DNA from: a virus
DNA length: 53,319 bases
IMG/VR virus record: IMGVR_UViG_3300013212_000038
Coordinates: 1-53,319 of that record
Direction: 5' to 3' (one strand)
The notes beneath the pieces were generated by a model that saw only the letters and a program-made list of their open reading frames with translations, had not been told where the DNA came from and searched no databases. This document shows positions 40,750 to 47,479 of the stretch, piece by piece. Position 1 is the first letter of the stretch. Each line of letters starts with the position of its first letter. The position numbers and the translations under genes were made by a program.

Positions 40750-41076
40750 TCATGCACGCTCCCAAATTCGACCGCCTGCAGTCCCATTGCCGCGCTTCCG
40801 CAGGCAGAAGCCGATGCAGCGGATGAGGCCGCGGCGCGCTAGCGAGGCGTAGACCGATCCAAGCGCCCGGCCATCCTTGAACGGGATGCCGCAGTCACGG
40901 CAGTAGTCAGTGCAGTCCTCACCGCTGGCCGGGCCAGTCGCGAGCTTGGCCAGGATCGCCGCCTCAGCCCGGGCGCTGAAGTCGGGGCACTCGCGCTCTG
41001 CCTTGTCAAGCGCCAAAGCGGCGCCGCGGTCGCCCAGGCGGCGCGAGAAGTCCAGCACGAGCTGGGCCTGTGTCAC
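40750..41076 (-). CDS. Hypothetical early protein with winged-helix-like C-terminus, 108 aa
   Basis: A GTG start overlaps the upstream stop (GTGA, 41073-41076). It has a helical start (MTQAQLVLDFSRRLGDRGAA), Cys-containing middle (GEDCTDYCRDCGIPF) and a wHTH-like end (ALGSVYASLARRGLIRCIGF). A likely small DNA-binding protein. Confidence 0.6.
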   Translation of the reverse strand: MTQAQLVLDFSRRLGDRGAALALDKAERECPDFSARAEAAILAKLATGPASGEDCTDYCRDCGIPFKDGRALGSVYASLARRGLIRCIGFCLRKRGNGTAGGRIWERA

Positions 41077-41252
41077 GCTGCCTCCAACGCCTGCTGAGCG
41101 GCCTCACGGCCCTGAACGACACCCTCGATGCTGACGGAGGCCAGGCCGGTGATGCCGGCGACGTGCTCGACGGCTGCGATCGGGTCAAGCGATCGGCGCG
41201 CATCGTCGTAGAGGCGCAGGATCTGCGCGCGGGAGTAGATGGGATCAGCCAA
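41073..41252 (-). CDS. Small early protein, 59 aa (TTG start)
   Basis: A TTG at 41252 with AAGGAG seven bases upstream. The frame reads ADPIYSRAQILRLYDDARRS, then PIAAVEHVAGITGLASVSIE and GREAAQQALEAA. Helical, no family recognised. It overlaps the next gene as GTGA, supporting the call. Confidence 0.6.
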   Translation of the reverse strand: MADPIYSRAQILRLYDDARRSLDPIAAVEHVAGITGLASVSIEGVVQGREAAQQALEAA

Positions 41253-41276
41253 CGGGATCTCCTTCAGGGGCGGGTT

Positions 41277-42092
41277 TCAGATGAGCGCGGGCTGCGCTTG
41301 GGGCTTGGGGGTAGAGGCCTCGGCGGCCAGTTCGTCGAACAGGTCAGCCGGGCCGGTGATGCGAAGGCGCACGCCCTCGTTCACGCTGCTGAGCAGGCCC
41401 GAGCAGTTGGCTTTGCCCGGGTAGATCGCGACCCGGCAGCGCAGCGTCACGCGCTGGCCGTCGATCGGGTGCACGACGAAGTTGCTGATGTCGGCGCCAT
41501 GGAAGGCGGCCCGGTTGATCTCGACCGTGGCGTCCTCGATGCGGTGCTCGTAGGCGATGGGCTTCAGTGCCTTGTTGCGCACCACGCGGCCGCCAGGGAT
41601 GTGCTGGTACAAGAACGCCGGCAGCATCGGGTCGAAGTAGGCGCAGACGCCGGCGTCGATGCCCTGCAGCTCCACGTTGAGCACGATGGCAAGGTAGCGC
41701 TTTTCCTCGGGCCCACGCTTGCCGGCGGAGACGATGGAGAAGGTGGCGACGCCCTGCACGTCGAACTGGCTCGCGGCGCGCTTGGGTGCCTCGGGCTTGG
41801 CAGGCTGCTGGCGCGGGGCCGGTGGCCGCACCGGGAAGCAGCGGCCCTCGGCCTGCATGCGCTCCCGGCGGCGCAACTCGCATTCCGCACAGTGGGACTG
41901 CTGGCCCACCGGCAGGACCTTGAACGCCGTCTTGCGATTGCCGGCATGCTTGCCGACATCGGTCCTGCGCACAACCTTGCCACCAGCAGCATGCGAGGCC
42001 ACGAGGAACTCCACCCACTGCTGCTGGGTGTCGAAGCACGCGGGGCGGGCTGGTGCCTCGTCGCGGATAAGTCGGAGAAGGTCAGTGCGCAT
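41277..42092 (-). CDS. Hypothetical early protein, 271 aa
   Basis: I start at the ATG at 42092 (MRTDLLRLIRDEAPARPACF). A zinc-finger-like C-x-x-C-x-x-x-R region (HCAECELRRRERM) and a Pro/Gln linker are followed by a beta-rich domain (FSIVSAGKRGPEEKRYLAIV, CAYFDPMLPAFLYQHIPGGR, GQRVTLRCRVAIYP). It may bind nucleic acid. No named family. Confidence 0.62.
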   Translation of the reverse strand: MRTDLLRLIRDEAPARPACFDTQQQWVEFLVASHAAGGKVVRRTDVGKHAGNRKTAFKVLPVGQQSHCAECELRRRERMQAEGRCFPVRPPAPRQQPAKPEAPKRAASQFDVQGVATFSIVSAGKRGPEEKRYLAIVLNVELQGIDAGVCAYFDPMLPAFLYQHIPGGRVVRNKALKPIAYEHRIEDATVEINRAAFHGADISNFVVHPIDGQRVTLRCRVAIYPGKANCSGLLSSVNEGVRLRITGPADLFDELAAEASTPKPQAQPALI

Positions 42093-42094
42093 GG

Positions 42095-42385
42095 TCAAGC
42101 GGACCTTTTCCTGGCCACGTTCTTGGACAGTGCGGAGATGCGGGCCTCGTGGAGACTGACCAGGAACTCCTCTCCAAAGACAGTGACCATGACCAATTCG
42201 CGCAAGCAATCCGAGACCGACCCGTACCCGTGGTTGCGGGCGAACACCCGCAACGCATCGGCCGTGTCGTCATCCAGAAGCGTCTTCACGACCACATCGA
42301 ACTTGCCGCCGATGGCGGCCGATGTCGGCCTGGAAGGCGTAGCCAGCCCCTTCGTGCGGGACGTGGTCTGCCGGGCCCTGCTCAT
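42095..42385 (-). CDS. Ribbon-helix-helix-like regulator, 96 aa
   Basis: A basic Ser/Thr-rich start, then FDVVVKTLLDDDTADALRVF and ARNHGYGSVSDCLRELVMVT, which fit a beta-strand plus two helices of Arc/MetJ type proteins. GGAGG stands before the ATG. It could regulate the early operon. Confidence 0.6.
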   Translation of the reverse strand: MSRARQTTSRTKGLATPSRPTSAAIGGKFDVVVKTLLDDDTADALRVFARNHGYGSVSDCLRELVMVTVFGEEFLVSLHEARISALSKNVARKRSA

Positions 42386-42586
42386 GGGAGCCTCCGAGCT
42401 GCGGCTGATGGCGCTGTCGCTGGTAGAGAAAGCCCCAGGCCGTGAAGGCCGGGGGTGAAACCCTGCGCGCCGTTCGTGCCCTGGTGTTCAGCGGGGCCGG
42501 TCGCGAGGGAGGGAGGGAGATAGGCGGGAACCCTTCCCTGGGCTACGCTGGCGACACCCCTGTCACCACGCCCAAGGAGGGCTCCC
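42386..42586. other. Noncoding interval between the RHH gene and a divergent plus-strand gene
   Basis: It holds AAGGAGG of the 42587 gene, a purine run GAGGGAGGGAGGGAGAT and a GTGGCGACACC/GGTGTC-like stretch. I see no convincing sigma70 promoter or gene in it. Confidence 0.4.
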
Positions 42587-42790
42587 ATGGCTACTGCGAA
42601 AGACTGCTTCTCAGAGAACCTGCGACTCATCGGCCGTCCTTCAACTGCGGATCTCGCTGCAGCGACGCAATGGAACCTGAATCAAGGGCTGCTCCTGCTT
42701 GCAGAGCAGTTAGAGCAGGTGCAGGCTGTTCAACGCCACCACGAGCAAACGCTGCAAACGCTGCTTCGACACGCTCGCGGGCAACTCTGA
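42587..42790 (+). CDS. Hypothetical protein on the opposite strand of the early operon, 67 aa
   Basis: A strong AAGGAGG lies before the ATG. The product reads MATAKDCFSENLRLIGRPST, TQWNLNQGLLLLAEQLEQVQ and is plausibly folded. It runs antisense within the leftward early operon and overlaps the 89-aa minus gene over 164 bases, which is unusual. It may be lysogen-expressed or regulatory. Confidence 0.5.
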   Translation: MATAKDCFSENLRLIGRPSTADLAAATQWNLNQGLLLLAEQLEQVQAVQRHHEQTLQTLLRHARGQL

Positions 42791-42896
42791 CTGGGACGCC
42801 GCTGGCCGCATCCACCAGGGTGCAGACCTGCGTTGCGGTCAGCCCGTTGGCATGGGCGCGCTCGATGGCGTGGAGTGCGTGGTTCAGTGCGTCCAT
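42627..42896 (-). CDS. Hypothetical early protein, 89 aa
   Basis: Starts one base after the Cro-like gene. The first ~50 residues look natural and helical (MDALNHALHAIERAHANGLT, TQVCTLVDAASGVPVRVARE). The C-terminal part lies antisense to the plus-strand gene and may be only weakly constrained. Probably co-transcribed with cro. Confidence 0.5.
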   Translation of the reverse strand: MDALNHALHAIERAHANGLTATQVCTLVDAASGVPVRVARERVEAAFAAFARGGVEQPAPALTALQAGAALDSGSIASLQRDPQLKDGR

Positions 42897-42897
42897 G

Positions 42898-43104
42898 TCA
42901 GGCCGCCTTGGCGAGCTTGCGGCGCGTCGCCTTCAGGTGGTCGCGGAGCCGAACGAGGGTTGCGTATCCCGGGTTCTCGATCCGGCCATTTGCGAACTTG
43001 GACAGCCACGAGTAGCTGACGCCTGCGCCAGCTGCAACGGCCTGCCAATCTCCCTTGCGCTCCTTCAAGGCTGCAAGGACTTCGGCATCAAGTGAGGTGC
43101 TCAT
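42898..43104 (-). CDS. cro: Cro-like HTH regulator, 68 aa
   Basis: A short helix-turn-helix protein (DWQAVAAGAGVSYSWLSKFA, NGRIENPGYATLVRLRDHLK) of the lambda Cro/repressor superfamily, divergent from the CI-like gene. It is the first gene of the leftward early operon, so by analogy it represses the lysogeny promoter by binding the operators just upstream. Confidence 0.8.
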   Translation of the reverse strand: MSTSLDAEVLAALKERKGDWQAVAAGAGVSYSWLSKFANGRIENPGYATLVRLRDHLKATRRKLAKAA

Positions 43105-43111
43105 GCCCGGC

Positions 43112-43140
43112 AGCTTAGCAATAGATTGCTATTCCGGCAA
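43112..43140 (-). promoter_or_regulatory. Leftward early promoter (PR-like)
   Basis: TTGCCG (minus, 43140-43135), 17 bases, TAAGCT (43117-43112). The match is modest, but the geometry relative to the two operators is the same as in the better 45329-45357 promoter. Confidence 0.5.
43116..43131. promoter_or_regulatory. Phage operator, TAGCAA-N4-TTGCTA
   Basis: Perfect inverted repeat TAGCAATAGATTGCTA between the cro-like and cI-like starts. Centre is 23 bp from the next operator. Confidence 0.85.
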
Positions 43141-43154
43141 GCAACACTTTGCTA
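43139..43154. promoter_or_regulatory. Phage operator, imperfect copy
   Basis: AAGCAACACTTTGCTA matches the operator consensus at all arm positions but the first. Confidence 0.8.
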
Positions 43155-43177
43155 GCTCGTCTTGGGACATTCCCGAG

Positions 43178-43594
43178 ATGAGCGACCTAGATATCAATGA
43201 AGTGCTGGCCCGGAACCTTCGGGCGACCATGAAGGGGAAGGGCGTCACGCAGACGGCACTGGGCGCCAAGAGCGGCGTCAAGCAGAACACGATCAGCCTC
43301 TACATGGCTCCAGAGAAGCGCAAGCAAGGGGCCTCGGGCAAGGCGCCGAGCGGAAAGCTCACCGAGGTGGCACTGATGGCCAAGGCACTAGACATGGAGG
43401 CTTGGCAGCTCCTGCTCCCAGAAGGTGCGACACCCCCACCCATGGATTACCGGGCAGCTGCTGAAGAGGTGGCCAGGAAGGTGCCTGACCCCACCAACCG
43501 CGACCTCTTCCTGAACTTCCTGAAGGCCGTGGATGGCTACATTGAGGAGCGCCAACGGATTGCAGTGTCAATAGCCGACACGCTGATTCGGTGA
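43178..43594 (+). CDS. CI-like lysogeny repressor, 138 aa
   Basis: From the ATG at 43178 (MSDLDINEVLARNLRATMKG) the protein has an XRE-type HTH (VTQTALGAKSGVKQNTISLY) and a long helical C-terminus (EEVARKVPDPTNRDLFLNFL). It lacks the Ser/Lys autoprotease domain of lambda CI, so induction may differ from RecA-driven cleavage. It faces the Cro-like gene over two operators and probably binds the same sites at 45.3 kb. Confidence 0.78.
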   Translation: MSDLDINEVLARNLRATMKGKGVTQTALGAKSGVKQNTISLYMAPEKRKQGASGKAPSGKLTEVALMAKALDMEAWQLLLPEGATPPPMDYRAAAEEVARKVPDPTNRDLFLNFLKAVDGYIEERQRIAVSIADTLIR

Positions 43595-43650
43595 ATGTTC
43601 ACACTGGCCGATCCTGCGACTGAACGATCATTTCTGACCGGGTGCAAGAA

Positions 43651-43676
43651 TTGATACACGTAAACGTTTGTATCAA
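43651..43676. promoter_or_regulatory. 26-bp palindrome before the moron cassette
   Basis: Perfect 8-base arms TTGATACA and TGTATCAA around ten bases (CGTAAACGTT), ending two bases before the ATG at 43679. It is unrelated to the TAGCAA operators. It could be an operator of another regulator, or an mRNA hairpin. The gene has no separate ribosome site, so leaderless translation is possible. Confidence 0.6.
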
Positions 43677-43678
43677 TC

Positions 43679-43969
43679 ATGCAGGAACTGCACGGGCAGA
43701 ACGTCCACGTCGGCAGCATCCACGGACCGGTCTTGATTGCAGTCACGGACGACCTGGTGGATGTCCCAGAGGACAAAGCCAGGGACTGCCCGCAGTGCGG
43801 GGCGCGCACATGGGCCGGAAGCCGGTTCTGCCGGGCCTGCCACTGGGACTTCGACAGGGCAGCGCTCAAGCGGTTTCACGCTGTCAAACTGCTAGCTCTG
43901 TCGGCGTCGCTCAACGTGGTGTCCGCTGCGCTCCTTCTTTGGCAGGTAGCGCCATCATTTCTCCGCTAA
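43679..43969 (+). CDS. Zinc-ribbon membrane protein, 96 aa
   Basis: A beta-like N-terminus (NVHVGSIHGPVLIAVTDDLV), a zinc ribbon (CPQCGARTWAGSRFCRAC) and one transmembrane helix near the end (LLALSASLNVVSAALLLWQV). First gene of a three-gene rightward cassette after the repressor. It shares the motif HGPVL-x-x-VT with the next gene. Role unknown; lysogen expression is inferred. Confidence 0.6.
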   Translation: MQELHGQNVHVGSIHGPVLIAVTDDLVDVPEDKARDCPQCGARTWAGSRFCRACHWDFDRAALKRFHAVKLLALSASLNVVSAALLLWQVAPSFLR

Positions 43970-44040
43970 GGCCGAAAGGGTTATCCCTGAATCACCTCGT
44001 TCTAGGGGCTGTCAGGCTCACGCCCTCAGAGGAGGTTTGC

Positions 44041-44241
44041 ATGAAGGAATTCGAGCGGCGGCCAGACTTGGCAGCCCTGTGGAAGCACATCTCAACACCG
44101 GTCGATGAGCCGGAGGTGCAGAAGTCGCCGGCCGTCTCCATCAACGCCGTGCACGGCCCAGTGCTGTCCATCGTCACCAACCAGCCGGTCCAGATAGCGG
44201 AGCTGTGGGCCCAGGCATGTGCGCAGGGGAAGCGGCCATGA
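44041..44241 (+). CDS. Small protein sharing an HGPVL motif with its neighbour, 66 aa
   Basis: GAGGAGG precedes the ATG at 44041. The helical start (MKEFERRPDLAALWKHISTP) is followed by VSINAVHGPVLSIVTNQPVQ, which closely matches the N-terminus of the preceding protein. It overlaps the lipoprotein gene as ATGA. The shared element suggests a common binding function. Confidence 0.58.
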   Translation: MKEFERRPDLAALWKHISTPVDEPEVQKSPAVSINAVHGPVLSIVTNQPVQIAELWAQACAQGKRP

Positions 44242-45242
44242 GGGCCACTGCTGCGATAGCGTTGTTGCTCGCCGCCGGCGGCTGTGCCAACGTTGGCAAT
44301 GGCGGCCACATGGAAGCGGGCTCTTTCACGCCGCGGAACATCGCGGCACATCCGATGCCTGAAAGGCTGACCATCGTCATCACGCGCGAGCAGACCGTTT
44401 TCTCACGCATTTCGCATGTTCCCTGGGATGCCTATCCCCTGGCGCTCAACGGGAAGATGGTCGCCTTCCTGCCAGTTGGATCGCACATAGTCCTTGTGGT
44501 GGAACCAGGGACGCACATACTCAAGTGGTCTCGAAAGGCCAACGGCATCCTCGTCGGGAAAGATGAAGAGTACGCCGTTGCTGGCCCGGCAGGAGCAATC
44601 CGGTACGTGGCTTTGAAGGCGAAGATCACCGACGTGGAGATGACGGCTGTACCGGAAGATGCTGGTCGTTCTGCCCTGGCTTCAACGGCTCCGGCGCGCC
44701 TGCTGCACAACGGTACGACATGGGACATATTCAAAGGTCGCTCGAAGGCGGCAAACACTGCCGCATGGGACGCGCTGCGGGCGGCCATGCCAGATGGTGA
44801 AACGGTCAATTCGGCGCTTGAGGCTGTGGGGGCAATAGCACTCATTGGGCTGCACGTCGCGGCAGCAACTCAGTCCAACACGCCATCGCTTGCATCTGTA
44901 CGGCCGAGTGGCAGCGGAACAACTCGAGAGCAAACGTCCTCGGCGCTTCGCATGGACACCCTCACCAGCCCTCAGCGGACCAACCCCTTCAGTTACGGCA
45001 AGAGCGAGACGAGCGAACGGCTCAAGAGCGCCAACGCGGCCTGGGTCCGCGACTATCGAACTGGCACGACGTACACGATTGAAGACGATTCCGTGCGGGG
45101 ATCAGACGGATCACGCTTCAAGATTGTCGGCAACTCCCTGATCTCGGAGACGGGCGTGCGCTACCAGATCACAGGGAACTCCCTCCGCGCTCCCGATGGT
45201 CGCACTTGCAGGCGCGTGTTGGACACCGTGCACTGCGACTAG
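44238..45242 (+). CDS. Lipoprotein, 334 aa (DUF2846-like region)
   Basis: I start at the ATG at 44238 (MRATAAIALLLAAGGCANVG), which gives a clear signal peptide and lipobox ending AGGC. A domain like DUF2846 follows (ALNGKMVAFLPVGSHIVLVV, EPGTHILKWSRKANGILVGK). The remainder contains a hydrophobic helix (NSALEAVGAIALIGLHVAAA) and a C-terminal repeat-like region (SRFKIVGNSLISETGVRYQI). Likely attached to the envelope in lysogens; superinfection exclusion is possible but not shown. Confidence 0.7.
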   Translation: MRATAAIALLLAAGGCANVGNGGHMEAGSFTPRNIAAHPMPERLTIVITREQTVFSRISHVPWDAYPLALNGKMVAFLPVGSHIVLVVEPGTHILKWSRKANGILVGKDEEYAVAGPAGAIRYVALKAKITDVEMTAVPEDAGRSALASTAPARLLHNGTTWDIFKGRSKAANTAAWDALRAAMPDGETVNSALEAVGAIALIGLHVAAATQSNTPSLASVRPSGSGTTREQTSSALRMDTLTSPQRTNPFSYGKSETSERLKSANAAWVRDYRTGTTYTIEDDSVRGSDGSRFKIVGNSLISETGVRYQITGNSLRAPDGRTCRRVLDTVHCD

Positions 45243-45261
45243 GCGCAAAGCGCAAGAACCC

Positions 45262-45286
45262 AAGCCCGCCGCGCGCGGGCTTTTTC
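45262..45286 (+). terminator. Rho-independent terminator of the cassette
   Basis: AAGCCCGC and GCGGGCTT form a perfect 8-bp stem with a five-base loop, followed by TTTTT. Closes the lysogeny/moron unit 20 bases after the lipoprotein stop. Confidence 0.88.
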
Positions 45287-45314
45287 TCGACCGCGTATAG
45301 GTGCAAACGCGACT

Positions 45315-45330
45315 TAGCAATCTTTTGCTT
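45315..45330. promoter_or_regulatory. Phage operator copy 3
   Basis: TAGCAATCTTTTGCTT, consensus TAGCAA-N4-TTGCTT. Overlaps the -35 box of the rightward early promoter. Confidence 0.82.
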
Positions 45331-45357
45331 GGCAGATTAGCAATGTGTTGCTAGAGT
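45329..45357 (+). promoter_or_regulatory. Rightward early promoter (PL-like)
   Basis: TTGGCA (45329-45334), 17 bases, TAGAGT (45352-45357). Operators overlap both boxes, so the repressor should shut it. It faces the 45392 gene with a GGAGAG ribosome site. Confidence 0.75.
45338..45353. promoter_or_regulatory. Phage operator copy 4
   Basis: TAGCAATGTGTTGCTA, perfect arms, centre 23 bp from copy 3, the same spacing as in the immunity region. Overlaps the -10 box. Confidence 0.85.
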
Positions 45358-45391
45358 CTCTCCGTCGCCCAACACAGCACGGAGAGAAGCG

Positions 45392-45751
45392 ATGCAGACC
45401 CTGACACCCAGCGCGCGAGCGCTGCTTGAACTGGACCGCCAGGAGGTGGAGCGCCAGATCAGCCTCACGCTGCACCAGCGCGTCGAGTACGACGGCCAGG
45501 CGGTGGTGTGCCGCGCCGAGGCTGCTGCGCTGGCAGCTGAAGGCAAGCACCAGCAGGCCCAGGGCTGGATGGCCGGCGCCATCCGCTATCGGTCGCGCGT
45601 CATTGCGCTGGACGTTGAGCTGTCCGGCCTGCGTGCGCGGCGCGATGCGCTGATGGCGCGACTCAATGGCGTGGAGCCCGAGGCAGCGCCGGTGGTGCTG
45701 GGCCGCGAGCAGGTCGCAGCGATGGACGAGACGGCAGGGGCACATGCATGA
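45392..45751 (+). CDS. Hypothetical first gene of the rightward early operon, 119 aa
   Basis: A long helical coiled-coil protein (SARALLELDRQEVERQISLT; VIALDVELSGLRARRDALMA). As the first gene after the repressor-controlled promoter it is expressed at once after infection. No antiterminator N-like arginine motif is obvious. Overlaps the next gene by ATGA. Confidence 0.65.
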   Translation: MQTLTPSARALLELDRQEVERQISLTLHQRVEYDGQAVVCRAEAAALAAEGKHQQAQGWMAGAIRYRSRVIALDVELSGLRARRDALMARLNGVEPEAAPVVLGREQVAAMDETAGAHA

Positions 45752-46008
45752 GCGGCCTGAGGCACAACGCCGCGGATCACGACGCCATGGTCCACGAGCA
45801 CAGCCAGTTCACGGACACGGTTGGCGATGCGGTCATTCGCATCCAGGACGAGGCTTACCGGCTCGGCCACGCACGCGCCAAGGCCGAGTCCGCCGAGCTG
45901 ATTGCCGTAGCGCAGGAGGTCCTGGCCAGCTTCGCCGTCACCTTTCGCGATCAGGCGCTGCGCGCCCGGCTGCAGGCTGCGGTGAACGATGTGCGAGGTG
46001 CAGCATGA
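45748..46008 (+). CDS. Hypothetical helical protein, 86 aa
   Basis: Sequence MSGLRHNAADHDAMVHEHSQ then DEAYRLGHARAKAESAELIA and RARLQAAVNDVRGAA. Histidine-rich start, helical rest. Coupled to both neighbours by ATGA overlaps. Unknown function. Confidence 0.6.
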   Translation: MSGLRHNAADHDAMVHEHSQFTDTVGDAVIRIQDEAYRLGHARAKAESAELIAVAQEVLASFAVTFRDQALRARLQAAVNDVRGAA

Positions 46009-46283
46009 GCGCCCGCCCTTTCATTCCCTTGGGCCGCGACCAGCAGGGCCGCATGACGCCCACCGCGCTGCTGCGCTACGAGGATGCCATCGGCACCTGC
46101 AACACCTGCCCTGGCGTGTTGGAGCCGGCCGATGCGCTGCAGAAAGACCCGCCGCCGCCTGCGCCTCCGGCCTATCCGTGGCGCGAGCTGGGCGCCGGCC
46201 TGGCCGTGGTGTTCGCCGTCATGCTCTGCGTGCACCTCGCTGTGCCGCTGTTCGCGACCGTTGTTCAGGTGGCTGCGCGATGA
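46005..46283 (+). CDS. Membrane protein, 92 aa
   Basis: The N-terminal half has a C-x-x-C (IGTCNTCPGVLEP) and a Pro run, then one transmembrane helix (ELGAGLAVVFAVMLCVHLAV). ATG at 46005 overlaps the upstream stop; the longer frame is shadow. Possibly a small host-envelope effector. Confidence 0.6.
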   Translation: MSARPFIPLGRDQQGRMTPTALLRYEDAIGTCNTCPGVLEPADALQKDPPPPAPPAYPWRELGAGLAVVFAVMLCVHLAVPLFATVVQVAAR

Positions 46284-46507
46284 AGGAGATCAGCGAGAAG
46301 GACGCCCAGCGCTATCTGCGCGTCCTGCAAACCTACCTCAGTCGGAAGCGTGACATGAAGGCCGCCGGGCAGGAACTGATGTCGATCCTCATTCAAGAGT
46401 TCGGCGTCCCTGTACAGCGCGCCCAACGCATGGAGCCATCGTCCTTCATCGCTGGCGTGCTCACGGCTGCTGGCGTGGCTACTCCAGAACAGGACGACGC
46501 CTCGTGA
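46280..46507 (+). CDS. Hypothetical protein, 75 aa
   Basis: ATG at 46280 overlaps the stop before it. Helical (AQRYLRVLQTYLSRKRDMKA; QELMSILIQEFGVPVQRAQR). No recognised family; part of the coupled early cluster. Confidence 0.6.
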   Translation: MKEISEKDAQRYLRVLQTYLSRKRDMKAAGQELMSILIQEFGVPVQRAQRMEPSSFIAGVLTAAGVATPEQDDAS

Positions 46508-46614
46508 ACGACGACACCTTCGAAGAGGCCCTGAGCCTCATCACCGCCGGCGGCGCGCTGCTGGCCTCCTTCTTCCTGGTCGGCGCGCTGGCGCTGCCTT
46601 TCATCCTGAACTGA
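46504..46614 (+). CDS. Small transmembrane protein, 36 aa
   Basis: GTG at 46504 overlaps the upstream stop as GTGA. The frame reads VNDDTFEEALSLITAGGALL then ASFFLVGALALPFILN, one strongly hydrophobic helix with an acidic N-terminus. It ends seven bases before the annealing-protein gene. Confidence 0.6.
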   Translation: MNDDTFEEALSLITAGGALLASFFLVGALALPFILN

Positions 46615-46621
46615 GGAGCCC

Positions 46622-47479
46622 ATGAACGCCATTGTCGAGATGCCGAATCGCGGCATCGTCCAATCCGCCGGCCGTCTCTCCGCGCAGGAGGTCGTGCAGC
46701 ACGCCGTAATCGTGCAAGAGGTCATGCGCGCCGTCATGAAGAAGGATGTGCACTACGGGACCATCCCCGGCACTCCGAAGCCGACGCTTTACCAGCCCGG
46801 CGCCGACGTGCTCTGCATGACGTTCCGCATCGCACCCGAGTTCGAGGTCGAGGACCTGAGCACCGCTGATGTAGTGCGCTACCGCGTCACATGCAAGGGC
46901 GTCCACCAGACGACAGGCGTAGTGCTCGGCGAAGGCCTGGGTGAATGCAGCGTCGGCGAGGAGAAGTACAAGTGGCGCAAGGCCATCTGCGAGGCCGAGT
47001 TTGAAGAGACGCCGGCCCATCTGCGCCGCGTGAAGTGGGCCCGCGGAAAGGGCGGCAGCGTCTACAAGCAGCAGCAGGTTCGCACTGAGCCGGCAGACCT
47101 GGCCAACACCGTGCTGAAGATGGCCAACAAGCGGGCCAAGATCGCCATGGTGCTGGCCGTGACGGCTGCGTCCGACATGTTCGGCCAGGACCTGGAAGAC
47201 CTGGACGCCACGCTGCAAGAGCACTTTGCCGACGCCGATCCGGCACAGGGCGAGCAGGCCCAGCCGCAAGCGCCCGCAGTCTGGCCAGCCGACAAGTTCG
47301 CCGAGCAGTTCACCCGCTGGAACAAGGCAGTCAGCGCCGGCCTCAAGACTGCGGCCGACATCCTGGCCCTCGCCAAGTCGAAGGGCGATCTCACCGCAGA
47401 ACAGGAAGCCGCCATCACCGCACTGAAGGCGCCGGCTCCGGCAATTGACGAGGCGCAAGGGGCCGGAAATGACGCCTGA
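46622..47479 (+). CDS. Putative single-strand annealing-type recombination protein, 285 aa
   Basis: Conserved features of a phage family are visible: VVQHAVIVQEVMRAVMKKDV, HYGTIPGTPKPTLYQPGADV, a beta core (VRYRVTCKGVHQTTGVVLGE) and LANTVLKMANKRAKIAMVLA with TAASDMFGQDLED. These motifs occur in proteins beside phage exonucleases, and a Rad52/RecT-like annealing role is plausible. Here the YqaJ exonuclease follows after an HNH gene, so the pair would form a Red-like system. Family name uncertain. Confidence 0.6.
   Translation: MNAIVEMPNRGIVQSAGRLSAQEVVQHAVIVQEVMRAVMKKDVHYGTIPGTPKPTLYQPGADVLCMTFRIAPEFEVEDLSTADVVRYRVTCKGVHQTTGVVLGEGLGECSVGEEKYKWRKAICEAEFEETPAHLRRVKWARGKGGSVYKQQQVRTEPADLANTVLKMANKRAKIAMVLAVTAASDMFGQDLEDLDATLQEHFADADPAQGEQAQPQAPAVWPADKFAEQFTRWNKAVSAGLKTAADILALAKSKGDLTAEQEAAITALKAPAPAIDEAQGAGNDA

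Noticed and set aside
43591-43602. Short palindrome GTGAA-TG-TTCAC at the repressor stop codon
   Set aside because: Only five-base arms, overlaps the coding end and does not match either operator type.
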